DNA of 64,000 nt from Brachybacterium sp042666875 (GTDB taxonomy: Bacteria > Actinomycetota > Actinomycetes > Actinomycetales > Dermabacteraceae), in NCBI RefSeq assembly GCF_042666875.1, contig NZ_JBHTCX010000002.1, positions 62,001 through 126,000 of the forward strand. Reading direction: 5' to 3'. Position 1 is the first letter of the stretch. Each line of letters starts with the position of its first letter. The position numbers and the translations under genes were made by a program. Positions 7,565 through 15,442 of this stretch are shown here, piece by piece. The notes beneath the pieces were generated by a model. That model searched no databases. It was not told where the DNA came from and was given only the letters and a program-made list of their open reading frames with translations.

Positions 7565-7801
7565 TCAGCGGCCGGAGGTCGAGTACGGCAGGATCGCGAT
7601 CTCGCGGGCGTTCTTCACGGCCTTCGCGATCTTGCGCTGTTCCTGGACGGAGACGCCGGTCACCCGACGGGCGCGGATCTTTCCGCGGTCGGAGATGAAC
7701 TTGCGCAGCAGCGCGGCGTCCTTGTAGTCGACGGTCTCGAGACCGGCGGTCTTCAGGGGGTTCTGCTTCTTCTTCGGCTTGCGAAGAACAGGCTTGGCCA
7801 T
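7565..7801 (-). CDS. rpsR: 30S ribosomal protein bS18
   Basis: 78 residues with the S18 core 'VDYKDAALLRKFISDRGKIRARRVTGVSVQEQRKIAKAVKNAREIAILPY'. It heterodimerises with S6 on the platform of the small subunit. There is no cysteine cluster, so this is the zinc-independent form common in Actinobacteria; note the absence of an additional paralogue in the window. Third gene of the operon. Confidence 0.98.
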   Translation of the reverse strand: MAKPVLRKPKKKQNPLKTAGLETVDYKDAALLRKFISDRGKIRARRVTGVSVQEQRKIAKAVKNAREIAILPYSTSGR

Positions 7802-7918
7802 CGTGGTGCTCCTTCTTTCCTGAGGGGAGCCCGGGCATCGACCCGGGATGGAATGGATTCGGTGTGAACGCTGATCGGCACGAGCCGCAGCACCGGGGTG
7901 CCGCGCCCGTCGTCCCGA

Positions 7919-8467
<549 letters not shown>

Positions 8468-8523
8468 GGGTGCTCCTCTGCTCCGGGGTCGGTAAGGGTG
8501 GTGCGGGGATCAGTGAGCGCAGA

Positions 8524-8814
8524 TCACTTGCCGTCGAGGCGCATCAGCTTGGTGCGCACGACGGACTCGTTGAGGCCGAGGCGGCGATCGAGCTCCTGAG
8601 CGGTCTCGGAGCTGGCCGTGAACGACAGGACGATGTAGATGCCCTCGGACTTCTTGTCGATCTCGTAGGCGAACTTGCGCTTGCCCCAGACGTCGACGTT
8701 GTCGATGGTGCCGCCCTCGGTCGGGATGACCTGGACGAGCTTCTCGAAGGTTGCGCTGACGGTCCGCTCATCGATGGACGGGTCGAGGATCACGACCATT
8801 TCGTACTTACGCAT
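8524..8814 (-). CDS. rpsF: 30S ribosomal protein bS6
   Basis: 96 residues starting 'MRKYEMVVILDPSIDERTVSATFEKLVQVI'; the ferredoxin-like fold and 'DVWGKRKFAYEIDKKSEGIYIVLSF' are typical of S6. The longer frame upstream was rejected because ATG 8814 has a good GGAGGTG Shine-Dalgarno sequence and matches the family start. First gene of the rpsF-ssb-rpsR-rplI operon. Confidence 0.97.
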   Translation of the reverse strand: MRKYEMVVILDPSIDERTVSATFEKLVQVIPTEGGTIDNVDVWGKRKFAYEIDKKSEGIYIVLSFTASSETAQELDRRLGLNESVVRTKLMRLDGK

Positions 8815-9105
8815 GTTCTGGTACCCACCTCCTGTGGTCTCTGCGGCCACGGTCTCTCCGTGGCAGGAGGGTTCATGCCGCCCGGAAAGGACATCGGCGA
8901 TGCACTTCACGGACCGGCACAGACTACCCGCACGCGGGGGTGCGGGCCAGGGATGCTGTGGACGTGCGCGGGGGATCACAGGGCGGGCACGCCGCTGTCC
9001 GGGAGCCGGCAGGGGGTTGGCGCGGCGTTGGCAGGGGTTGGCTGGGGGCTGCCAGGTCGGCGGTCCACCGTCGGCAGGCCGCTGGCTGGCCTCGACACGC
9101 CCACC
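8815..9105 (-). promoter_or_regulatory. rpsF operon leader with hairpins and candidate -10
   Basis: In the leader a perfect 7-bp hairpin, GCCACGG-N5-CCGTGGC, occupies 8846-8864, a few bases before the Shine-Dalgarno region. A minus-strand TAGTCT at 8921-8926 could be the -10 element. A further stem CCCGCAC/GTGCGGG is at 8927-8946. S6:S18 autoregulation through rpsF leaders is known in other bacteria; whether this hairpin is such a site is inference. The rest of the stretch to 9105 shows nothing clear. Confidence 0.4.
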
Positions 9106-9176
9106 ATTCCACCGATACGTGGCGACAGTGACACGTATCGGTGGAACGGCCGGGGCCGCGCCGGGATGTCCCCGCT
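9106..9176. repeat. 71-bp intergenic repeat, copy 1 (with 15-bp perfect inverted repeat)
   Basis: The first half is a perfect hairpin: TTCCACCGATACGTG (9107-9121), a 10-nt loop, CACGTATCGGTGGAA (9132-9146). The whole 71 bp aligns without gaps to 11045-11115 with 57 of 71 identical bases. The two copies flank the aldo/keto reductase-tetR pair in the same orientation. Copy 1 lies downstream of the aldo/keto reductase, where it may also terminate transcription. Confidence 0.75.
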
Positions 9177-9235
9177 ACCAGGGTCCAGCGCGGCGTCCCG
9201 GGCAGGCACCGAGAGCCGAGGCCGGAGGGCCGAGC

Positions 9236-10267
9236 TCAGGCGGCCGAGCGCTGTCCCACCGGGCGGCGGCGCCGCTCGACCTCGGCGAGGGCCGGGGGCA
9301 CGTAGGCCTGGTCGAGCACGCCGATGTCGGTGCCGGGCGGGACGATCTCGTCGATCCGGTCCAGGACGTCGTCGCTCAGCACGGTATCCAGGCCCTCCAG
9401 GAGATCGTCGAGATGGGCCATGGTCCGCGCTCCCACCAGTGCGCTGGTCACGCCCGGGTGCGAGATCGCGAAGGCCATCGCCAGGTGCGGCATCGAGAGC
9501 CCTGCCTCGGCCGCCAGCGGGGCGAGCTGCTCGACCACGTCCAGACGCGCCTCGTCGGTGAACGCCCTGGGCAGGAACTTCGCGCGGATCACGTCGGTGT
9601 CCTGGCCACGTCGCACCCTGCCGGTGAGCATCCCCTGCCCGAGCGGCCCCCAGGTCAGCACACCCATGCCGCACTCCTGCGCCACCGGCAGCACCTCGCG
9701 CTCGATGCCGCGGTTGAGGATTGAGTACGGCGGCTTCTCCGTGCGGGGCCGCTCGAGCCCGCGCCGCTCGGCCGTCCAGTGCGCCTGCACCAGGTCCGAG
9801 GCAGGCATGGTCGAGGTGCCGAAGGCGCGGATCTTGCCGGCCCGCACCAGGTCGGTCAGCGCCGAGAGGGTCTCCTCGATGTCGGTGGCGGGGTCGGGAC
9901 GCTGGAGCTGGTAGACGTCGATGTAGTCGGTCTGCAGGCGGCGCAGGGAGTTCTCGACCGCCCGGGTGATCCAGCGCCGGGAGCCGCCCTGCCGGTTCGG
10001 CACGCCGGCCGCGGCCCGGTCGGGGAGGCCGAACTTGGTGGTCAGGACGACGTCGTCGCGTCGGCCCTGGAGCGCCCGGCCGACGACCTCCTCCGAGTCC
10101 GCGTAGGCGTCGGCGGTGTCGATGAGGTTGATGCCGGCGTCCAGCGCCTTGTGGATGATGCGGGCGGACTCCTCGGCGTCGTTGCCCATCTGGGTGGCGA
10201 ACATGAGGGCTCCCAGCCCGTAGGGGCTGACCTTGATGCCTGTCCTGCCGAGAGTGCGGTACTGCAT
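9236..10267 (-). CDS. Aldo/keto reductase with Gln in place of the catalytic His
   Basis: About 343 residues of the aldo/keto reductase family. Asp and Tyr are in 'DTADAYADSEEVVGRAL' and Lys in 'VVLTTKFGLPDR'. In the fourth tetrad motif most relatives read YQ-x-H-R-P, but this one reads 'DVYQLQRPDPATDIEETL', with Gln (codon CAG) for His. The start ATG at 10267 has a strong GGAGG site; an upstream frame extension to 10366 would run through the operator pair. It is divergent from a TetR-family gene. The His-to-Gln change may lower or alter activity rather than abolish it, which needs biochemistry. Substrate unknown. Confidence 0.87.
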   Translation of the reverse strand: MQYRTLGRTGIKVSPYGLGALMFATQMGNDAEESARIIHKALDAGINLIDTADAYADSEEVVGRALQGRRDDVVLTTKFGLPDRAAAGVPNRQGGSRRWITRAVENSLRRLQTDYIDVYQLQRPDPATDIEETLSALTDLVRAGKIRAFGTSTMPASDLVQAHWTAERRGLERPRTEKPPYSILNRGIEREVLPVAQECGMGVLTWGPLGQGMLTGRVRRGQDTDVIRAKFLPRAFTDEARLDVVEQLAPLAAEAGLSMPHLAMAFAISHPGVTSALVGARTMAHLDDLLEGLDTVLSDDVLDRIDEIVPPGTDIGVLDQAYVPPALAEVERRRRPVGQRSAA

Positions 10268-10328
10268 GGTGTCCTCCGAGTGGTGAGGGGTGCGGGTGGC
10301 AGGCTCCGGGACGTAGACTGCGCGAAGC

Positions 10329-10364
10329 GGAAGCCCTTTCCGGAACAATACGGAACGCCTTTCC
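10329..10364. promoter_or_regulatory. Pair of operator-like palindromes GGAA-N5-TTCC
   Basis: GGAAGCCCTTTCC (10329-10341) and GGAACGCCTTTCC (10352-10364) are near-identical palindromes with centres 23 bp apart, in the gap between the divergent aldo/keto reductase and tetR genes. They are the best candidates for the TetR-family operator. Confidence 0.5.
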
Positions 10365-10398
10365 ACTTAGCAAGGGAAGGGCCCCACGGGAGGACCAG

Positions 10399-11004
10399 AT
10401 GTCGCGATCGACCACGCCCGCCGCGGGAGCGCCGGACGGTGCCGGGCCGCCTCGGCGTCAGCGCTCGGATGCGAAGCGCAGCGCCGCGGCGCTGCTCGAT
10501 GCCGCCAAGACGGCGTTCGCCCAGAGCGGGGTCGACGTGCCGGCCAAGCAGATCACCGACCTCGCCGGGGTGGGAGTGGGAACCCTCTACCGGCACTATC
10601 CGCGCCGGTCGGACCTCATCGTCGCCGTGCTCCAGCATGAGATCGACGAGTGCGTCACCGCGGCCGACGAGCTCAGCAGCGGCGCCGGACCGCGCGCTGC
10701 CCTGGTGGCCTGGATCGGTCGTTTCACGGAGTTCGTCGGCACCAAACAGGGGCTGGCCTCAGCGCTGCACTCCGGCGATCCGGCCTACGAGGGACTGCCG
10801 GACCAACTGCTGGAACAGCTGGTCCCGGCGCTCCAGGGCCTGCTGGACCGGGCGGCCGCGGCCGGCGAGGCGCGGGATGACGTCAGCGCCCGCGAGGTGC
10901 TGACGGCGATCGCGCTGCTGTCCCAGCCGGTGCCCGGTGGTGCCGACGGTTTCTCCGAGCGGATGATCGCGATCTTCCTGGACGGGCTCTCGGTGACGGG
11001 CTGA
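10399..11004 (+). CDS. TetR-family transcriptional regulator
   Basis: 201 residues. The helix-turn-helix domain is 'RSAAALLDAAKTAFAQSGVDVPAKQITDLAGVGVGTLYRHYPRRSDLIVAVL', preceded by about 25 Ala/Gly/Arg-rich residues. The C-terminal helices carry the ligand-binding and dimer region. The start ATG follows GGGAGGACC. The divergent arrangement with the aldo/keto reductase and the twin palindromes between them suggest it represses that gene. Confidence 0.9.
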   Translation: MSRSTTPAAGAPDGAGPPRRQRSDAKRSAAALLDAAKTAFAQSGVDVPAKQITDLAGVGVGTLYRHYPRRSDLIVAVLQHEIDECVTAADELSSGAGPRAALVAWIGRFTEFVGTKQGLASALHSGDPAYEGLPDQLLEQLVPALQGLLDRAAAAGEARDDVSAREVLTAIALLSQPVPGGADGFSERMIAIFLDGLSVTG

Positions 11005-11044
11005 GCCCGTTCCTCCCACGAGATCGGCTCCGACGCGCGCATCG

Positions 11045-11115
11045 ATTCCACGGATACGTGGCCCCGGCGACACGGAACGGTGGCATGGCCGCGACCGCCC
11101 CGGCATGTCACCGCT
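11045..11115. repeat. 71-bp intergenic repeat, copy 2 (degraded hairpin)
   Basis: Ungapped 57/71 match to 9106-9176. Here the arms of the hairpin no longer pair perfectly. It lies in the gap between the convergent tetR gene and the iron ABC ATPase gene and runs 8 bases into the 3' end of the latter. Confidence 0.65.
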
Positions 11116-11935
11116 GCGAGGGGTCCGTCTCGCGGCGGCGCGGGATCACCATCGGGCTCCCGCTCTGGGGGTCGAGCGTGACCTCCGCGCGGAGGGAGAA
11201 CACCTCCCGGACCAGGTCGGCCCGCAGCACCTGCGCGGGCGGGCCGGTGGCCACGATCCGGCCGGCATCCATCACCACGAGGTGGTCGGCGTAGCGCGCG
11301 GCCTGGTTCAGGTCGTGCAGGACGCCGACGACGGTGCGGCCCTGCTCCCGCATGTCCTGGCACAGGTGCAGCACGTCGATCTGATGGGAGATGTCCAGGA
11401 ACGACGTGGGCTCGTCCAGCAGCACGTACTCGGTGTCCTGGGCGAGGATCATCGCGATCCATGCGCGCTGACGCTGGCCGCCCGAGAGCCCGGCGACCGG
11501 ATGCTCGGCGATGTCCTCGACCCCGGTGGCGGCCATCGCGGCCGCCACCGCCTCCTCGTCCCCGGGCACCCGCTGCCGCAACGGCGAGTGATACGGGTGC
11601 CGTCCGCGTGCGACCAGCGCCCGGACCGTGATGCCGTCGGGGACGACGGGGTCCTGCGGGAGCAGGCCGATGCGCCGGGCGACTGCTCTCGAGCGCCACT
11701 GCCCGAGCGGCCGGTCATCGAGCCGGACCGTGCCGGCGCGCGGGCGCAGGGTGCGGGCGAGGGCCTTCAGCATCGTCGACTTCCCGCAGCCGTTGGGGCC
11801 GATCACCGCCGTGAACACGCCTCGCGGCACCTCGAAGTCGAGCTGCTCGAGGACGGGCTTCGCGCCGTAGGCGATGGTGGCGGCCTCCAGGCGCAGCGAG
11901 GATGCGCCATGGGGATCGGTGCGTCCGGCGCTCAT
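11108..11935 (-). CDS. ABC transporter ATPase, ferric-siderophore import (FepC/FecE-like)
   Basis: 275 residues with all ABC ATPase motifs: Walker A 'GPNGCGKST', Q-loop 'GLLPQDP', signature 'LSGGQRQRAWIAMILAQ', Walker B 'YVLLDEPTSFLD' and the switch His in 'VLHDLNQAARY'. The 'DEPTSFLDISHQIDVL' stretch is typical of the iron-siderophore/vitamin B12 (FepC) branch. It powers the two FecCD-type permeases encoded upstream; its ATG overlaps the preceding stop (ATGA). Last gene of a four-gene minus-strand operon under a DtxR-like box. Confidence 0.93.
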   Translation of the reverse strand: MSAGRTDPHGASSLRLEAATIAYGAKPVLEQLDFEVPRGVFTAVIGPNGCGKSTMLKALARTLRPRAGTVRLDDRPLGQWRSRAVARRIGLLPQDPVVPDGITVRALVARGRHPYHSPLRQRVPGDEEAVAAAMAATGVEDIAEHPVAGLSGGQRQRAWIAMILAQDTEYVLLDEPTSFLDISHQIDVLHLCQDMREQGRTVVGVLHDLNQAARYADHLVVMDAGRIVATGPPAQVLRADLVREVFSLRAEVTLDPQSGSPMVIPRRRETDPSQR

Positions 11936-13107
11936 GCGTCGGCCCTCCTCCAGGTGGTGATCAGCAGGTAGCCGAGGTAGATCCCGCCCACACCGGCGGT
12001 GATGACGCCGACCGGCAGGTTCTCGACGGGGCCGACGTGCTGGACGGTGAAGTCGGCCAGGACGATGATGAGCGCCCCGACCAGCGCGGAGAGGATGAGG
12101 TGCGGCCCGGGGGCGCCGGCCAGCCGGCGGGCGATGTGCGGGGCGGCGAGGGCGACGAAGGCGATCGGTCCCGCGACGGCGACGGCCGCGGCGGCCAGCA
12201 GAGCCACCAGGACGATCGCCCAGGTCCGGGTGCGGTGCGCGGAGCCGCCGAGGGCGTCGGCCAGCTGGTCGCCGAGGTCCATCATCCGCAGGTCGTGCGA
12301 GAGGACGGCGACCGGCGGGATCAGCACCAGCAGAGCCACGGCGATGAACAGGGCCTGGTCGAGGCTGCGGGAGTTCAGGGTTCCCACCAGGTACCCGGCG
12401 AGCTGGGAGGACGCATCGCGCAGCGCCACGGCGACCACGTACTGGGTCACGGCGAGCGCCATCGCGTTGACGCCGATGCCGGTGATGATCACCCGCGCCG
12501 GAGAGGTGAAGCCCAGCCCCGTGGAGACGTACACCAGGGTGATGGCGACCCCGGCGCCGAGGACCGCGCCGACGGGGGCGGGCACGAGACCGGGTGCCAG
12601 CAGCGTGCCCAGCGCCACGCCGGCCCCGGCGCCGCTGCCCAGCCCGATCACGTCGGGGCTGCCCAGCGGATTGCGGGTGACGGTCTGGAACAGGGCTCCG
12701 GCGAGCCCGAACGCGAGGCCCGCGCCGATGCCGACCAGCAGGCGGGGCCCGCGCAGGCGCTCCAGGACGAACATGGCCTTGGTGCCGGCCTCGCCCCGGG
12801 CGGCCGCGAACAGATCCGGCGCGGTCACGCCGAGCGGTCCCCAGGCCAGCGTCGCCAAGCCTCCGGCGAGGATCCCGCTGACCAGCAGCACCCCCACCGC
12901 CACGGCTCGGGGCAGCTGCGCGCGGCGCGCGGGTGGGCGAGGCGTCGGGGCATGGCCCGCCGGTTCATGGCCCGACGGTTCATGATCTGTCGGGACCTGC
13001 CCTGTCGGAGCATGGCCCCTCGTGCCCTGGCCTGCAGGCGCACCGCCGACCAGCGCATGGCTCGTCGGGGCGCTGGGAGTCGTCGCGGGCGTCGTCGGGC
13101 CTTCCAT
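11932..13107 (-). CDS. FecCD-family iron-siderophore permease
   Basis: 391 residues with about nine to ten transmembrane segments and the FecCD motifs 'RGPRLLVGIGAGLAFGLAGALFQTVTRNPLGSPDVIGLGSGA' and 'GPIAFVALAAPHIARRLAG'. The N-terminal 60 residues are a His/Pro/Gly-rich cytoplasmic tail with short repeats (G-H-x-P and T-G/D units), absent from typical FecCD proteins, which suggests local repeat expansion. The upstream frame to 13983 is antisense noise of the neighbour. The start ATG overlaps the stop of the preceding permease by one base (TGATG), indicating coupled translation. Confidence 0.92.
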   Translation of the reverse strand: MEGPTTPATTPSAPTSHALVGGAPAGQGTRGHAPTGQVPTDHEPSGHEPAGHAPTPRPPARRAQLPRAVAVGVLLVSGILAGGLATLAWGPLGVTAPDLFAAARGEAGTKAMFVLERLRGPRLLVGIGAGLAFGLAGALFQTVTRNPLGSPDVIGLGSGAGAGVALGTLLAPGLVPAPVGAVLGAGVAITLVYVSTGLGFTSPARVIITGIGVNAMALAVTQYVVAVALRDASSQLAGYLVGTLNSRSLDQALFIAVALLVLIPPVAVLSHDLRMMDLGDQLADALGGSAHRTRTWAIVLVALLAAAAVAVAGPIAFVALAAPHIARRLAGAPGPHLILSALVGALIIVLADFTVQHVGPVENLPVGVITAGVGGIYLGYLLITTWRRADA

Positions 13108-14177
13108 CAGGCGTTCACCGTCCCACGGCGCACGGCCAGCAGCAGGAACGGGGCGCCGGCGAAGGCGGTGACCACGCCGACCATCAGCTCGGGATGGGCG
13201 AGGCTGCGCGCGAGGACGTCGGACCCCAGCAGCAGCGCCCCGCCGAGGACGAGGCACAGGGGCAGCTGCCACCGGTGCTCGCTGCCCACCATGGCGCGCA
13301 CGAGATGGGGAACGGCGAGGCCGACGAAGGCGATCGGTCCGACCGCGGCGGTCGCAGCCGCCGCCAGCAGAGTGGCGGCCAGCAGGGCACCGGCGCGCAG
13401 CAGGCTCACGGGGGTGCCCAGGGCGGTGGCGACGTCGTCCCCGAGGGCCAGGGTGTTCAGTCCGGGCACGACCATGATCGCGAGCGCCAGGCCGATCACC
13501 AGCGCCGGCGCGACTGCGGCGAGCGTGTCGTACGAGGCCCCGGCCAGGGACCCGACCACCCAGTACCGGTAGGAGTCGAACACGGCGGGGCGCGTGAGGA
13601 TCATGGCCTGGATGTACGCGTACAGCACCGCGGAGATCACCGCGCCGGCGAGGATCAGCGGCACCACCGAGTGAGTGCCGGCCGGGCGGCCCAGCAGGTG
13701 GACCACGGCCACGGCGAGCAGGGCGCCGGGCAGCGCGACCCACACCATGGCGGTGCCGCCGGAGAACCCGAGGAACGCGGTGGCGGTGACCACGGCGGCC
13801 GAGGCACCCGAGGTGACCCCGAGCAGACCGGGCTCGCCGAGGGGATTGCGGGTGACGCCCTGGATGAGCATGCCCGAGGCGGCGAGAGCCGCACCCACCA
13901 CGGCGCCGAGCACGGTTCGGGGTTCGCGGGCCGCGACCACCTCCCGCATGTAGTCGCTGCCCTGCCCGCGCAGCACCGCCCACACCGCCTCGAGATCAGT
14001 CTCCCGCGTCCCGAGGAACAGGCTCGCCACCGCGGCGAGCGCGAGCAGGACGGTGGCCAGCCCGAGGGCGAGCCACGGCGATATGCGCCTGCGCGCAGGT
14101 CGATCGGCCGACGGGAGGCTCGCCCCGTCGCCGGGGTCGTCGGCCCGGGGTCGGCGGGTCGCAAGTGTCCGGCTCAC
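13107..14177 (-). CDS. FecCD-family iron-siderophore permease
   Basis: 356 residues, the second permease of the heterodimeric channel. It shows 'REPRTVLGAVVGAALAASGMLIQGVTRNPLGEPGLLGVTSGASAAVV' and 'GPIAFVGLAVPHLVRAMVG', both FecCD hallmarks; the latter contacts the ATPase. About nine transmembrane segments are visible. It lies 16 bases after the binding-protein gene and overlaps the next permease by one base. Confidence 0.93.
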   Translation of the reverse strand: MSRTLATRRPRADDPGDGASLPSADRPARRRISPWLALGLATVLLALAAVASLFLGTRETDLEAVWAVLRGQGSDYMREVVAAREPRTVLGAVVGAALAASGMLIQGVTRNPLGEPGLLGVTSGASAAVVTATAFLGFSGGTAMVWVALPGALLAVAVVHLLGRPAGTHSVVPLILAGAVISAVLYAYIQAMILTRPAVFDSYRYWVVGSLAGASYDTLAAVAPALVIGLALAIMVVPGLNTLALGDDVATALGTPVSLLRAGALLAATLLAAAATAAVGPIAFVGLAVPHLVRAMVGSEHRWQLPLCLVLGGALLLGSDVLARSLAHPELMVGVVTAFAGAPFLLLAVRRGTVNA

Positions 14178-14193
14178 GTGGATGCGGCCCGGC

Positions 14194-15243
14194 TCAGGCC
14201 GAGGCGACCTTGGCGATCGCCTCGTCGATCATCGGGATGTACCGCTCGAGCGCCCAGGGCACCGTCAGCGGCGTGATGATCGAGGAGCCGGTGACGAAGG
14301 ACTGGTCCGTGGGGGCCACGATCGCGCCGCTGGCGACCGCGGGGATGGACGCGTAGAGCTCCTGCGCCTCCGTCTCCTTGCGGTTGGCCTCGTCGGAGTA
14401 GAAGGTGAAGATGAGGTCGGACCCGGCGAGCTTGTCCGCGTTCTCGAGCCCGATCATGGCCGAGTCCGTGCCGGGCACATCCCATTCGTCGAGCTCCTGG
14501 TTGACCGGGTCGACGGTGAGGCCGAGACCGCGGACCATGGCGACACGCTGCTCGTTCTCGTAGAACACCCCGAGGGTGCCGGGACCGTCGTTGTAGATGA
14601 AGGAGAAGGTGTAGTCCGCGTAGCCGGGCTGGGCGGACTCCTCGAAGGTCGCCGTGATCTCGTCGATCAGGCCCGCGGCGGCCTCGTCCTCACCGAGGGC
14701 CTTGCCGATGGTGGTGATCTGCTCCTCCCAGGTGATCACCCAGGGCTGCTCCGCGTAGGCGACGGTGGGGGCGATGTCGGTGAGCACGTCGAACTGCTCC
14801 TGGGTGAGCCCGGACCACGGCGCCAGGATCACGTCGGGGCTGAGCTCGAGGATCGCCTCGACGTCGAGCTCGGTGGCGCCGGTGAACTGGGTCGGCAGCT
14901 CGCCGCCGGCTTCGGTGACGGCTTCGTGGATCCACGGCAGGTATCCGGTCTCGTCCGCTCCCCACGGGTACTCCTCGACGCCGACGGGGATGATGCCCAG
15001 GGCGATCGCGGTCTCGGCGGAGCCCTGGCCGAGCGTCACGATGCGCTCGGGCTTGGCGGTGATCTCCGCGGTTCCCAGGGCGTGCTCGATCGTGACGGGG
15101 CTGAAGTCGCCGGCGCCGCCGCCGTCGGAGCCGTTCGAGCCGGATTCCTGCCCGCCGCCGCTGCATGCGGCCAGGGCCAGGGGCGCGGCGAGCGCTCCGG
15201 CGATCCACGAACGACGGGTCGGGCGGGCGGGGACGGGGCTCAT
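14194..15243 (-). CDS. Iron-siderophore ABC transporter substrate-binding lipoprotein
   Basis: About 349 residues of the FepB/TroA-type helical-backbone binding protein family. The N-terminus has a twin Arg ('TRRSW'), a hydrophobic stretch and the lipobox 'LALAACS' for lipid attachment at Cys, then a Gly/Ser linker. The mature part reads 'RIVTLGQGSAETAIALGIIPVGVEEYPWG', 'VEAILELSPDVILAPWSGLTQEQFDVL' and 'DLIFTFYSDEANR', typical of siderophore receptors. The ATG at 15243 (AGGAG upstream) is preferred over an upstream in-frame start. It is the first gene of the import operon, with a DtxR/IdeR-like box 52 bases upstream. Confidence 0.93.
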   Translation of the reverse strand: MSPVPARPTRRSWIAGALAAPLALAACSGGGQESGSNGSDGGGAGDFSPVTIEHALGTAEITAKPERIVTLGQGSAETAIALGIIPVGVEEYPWGADETGYLPWIHEAVTEAGGELPTQFTGATELDVEAILELSPDVILAPWSGLTQEQFDVLTDIAPTVAYAEQPWVITWEEQITTIGKALGEDEAAAGLIDEITATFEESAQPGYADYTFSFIYNDGPGTLGVFYENEQRVAMVRGLGLTVDPVNQELDEWDVPGTDSAMIGLENADKLAGSDLIFTFYSDEANRKETEAQELYASIPAVASGAIVAPTDQSFVTGSSIITPLTVPWALERYIPMIDEAIAKVASA

Positions 15244-15294
15244 GGCTCTCCTGCGTACGAGGACGGGACGGGCCACCGGGGACCTCCCAGCGAC

Positions 15295-15313
15295 TTAGGC
15301 AAGCCTAGCCTCA
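15295..15313. promoter_or_regulatory. DtxR/IdeR-type iron box
   Basis: TTAGGCAAGCCTAGCCTCA matches the 19-bp DtxR/IdeR consensus (TTAGGTTAGCCTAACCTAA) at 15 positions. It lies just upstream of the siderophore importer operon, so iron-dependent repression is the expected regulation. Confidence 0.75.
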
Positions 15314-15430
15314 CGTAATTGACGGGGAAACAGGCGTCCACGAGCGATTCAGTGATCTGGACAACAGCGATCCCCGGCGCCCCGGCACCGTGTACGACCG
15401 AGCGGTCCGGGCATCTGCGCCGGTCATAGC

Positions 15431-15436
15431 TATCTT
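15431..15436 (+). promoter_or_regulatory. Candidate -10 element of a leaderless promoter
   Basis: TATCTT followed by six bases and the ATG at 15443 of the permease; no Shine-Dalgarno sequence. Confidence 0.4.
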
Positions 15437-15442
15437 TGCGGG

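Noticed and set aside
11932..13983. A 683-residue frame on the minus strand across two permease genes
   Set aside because: Only the part after ATG 13107 is the FecCD permease; the upstream part is an out-of-frame shadow of the other permease.
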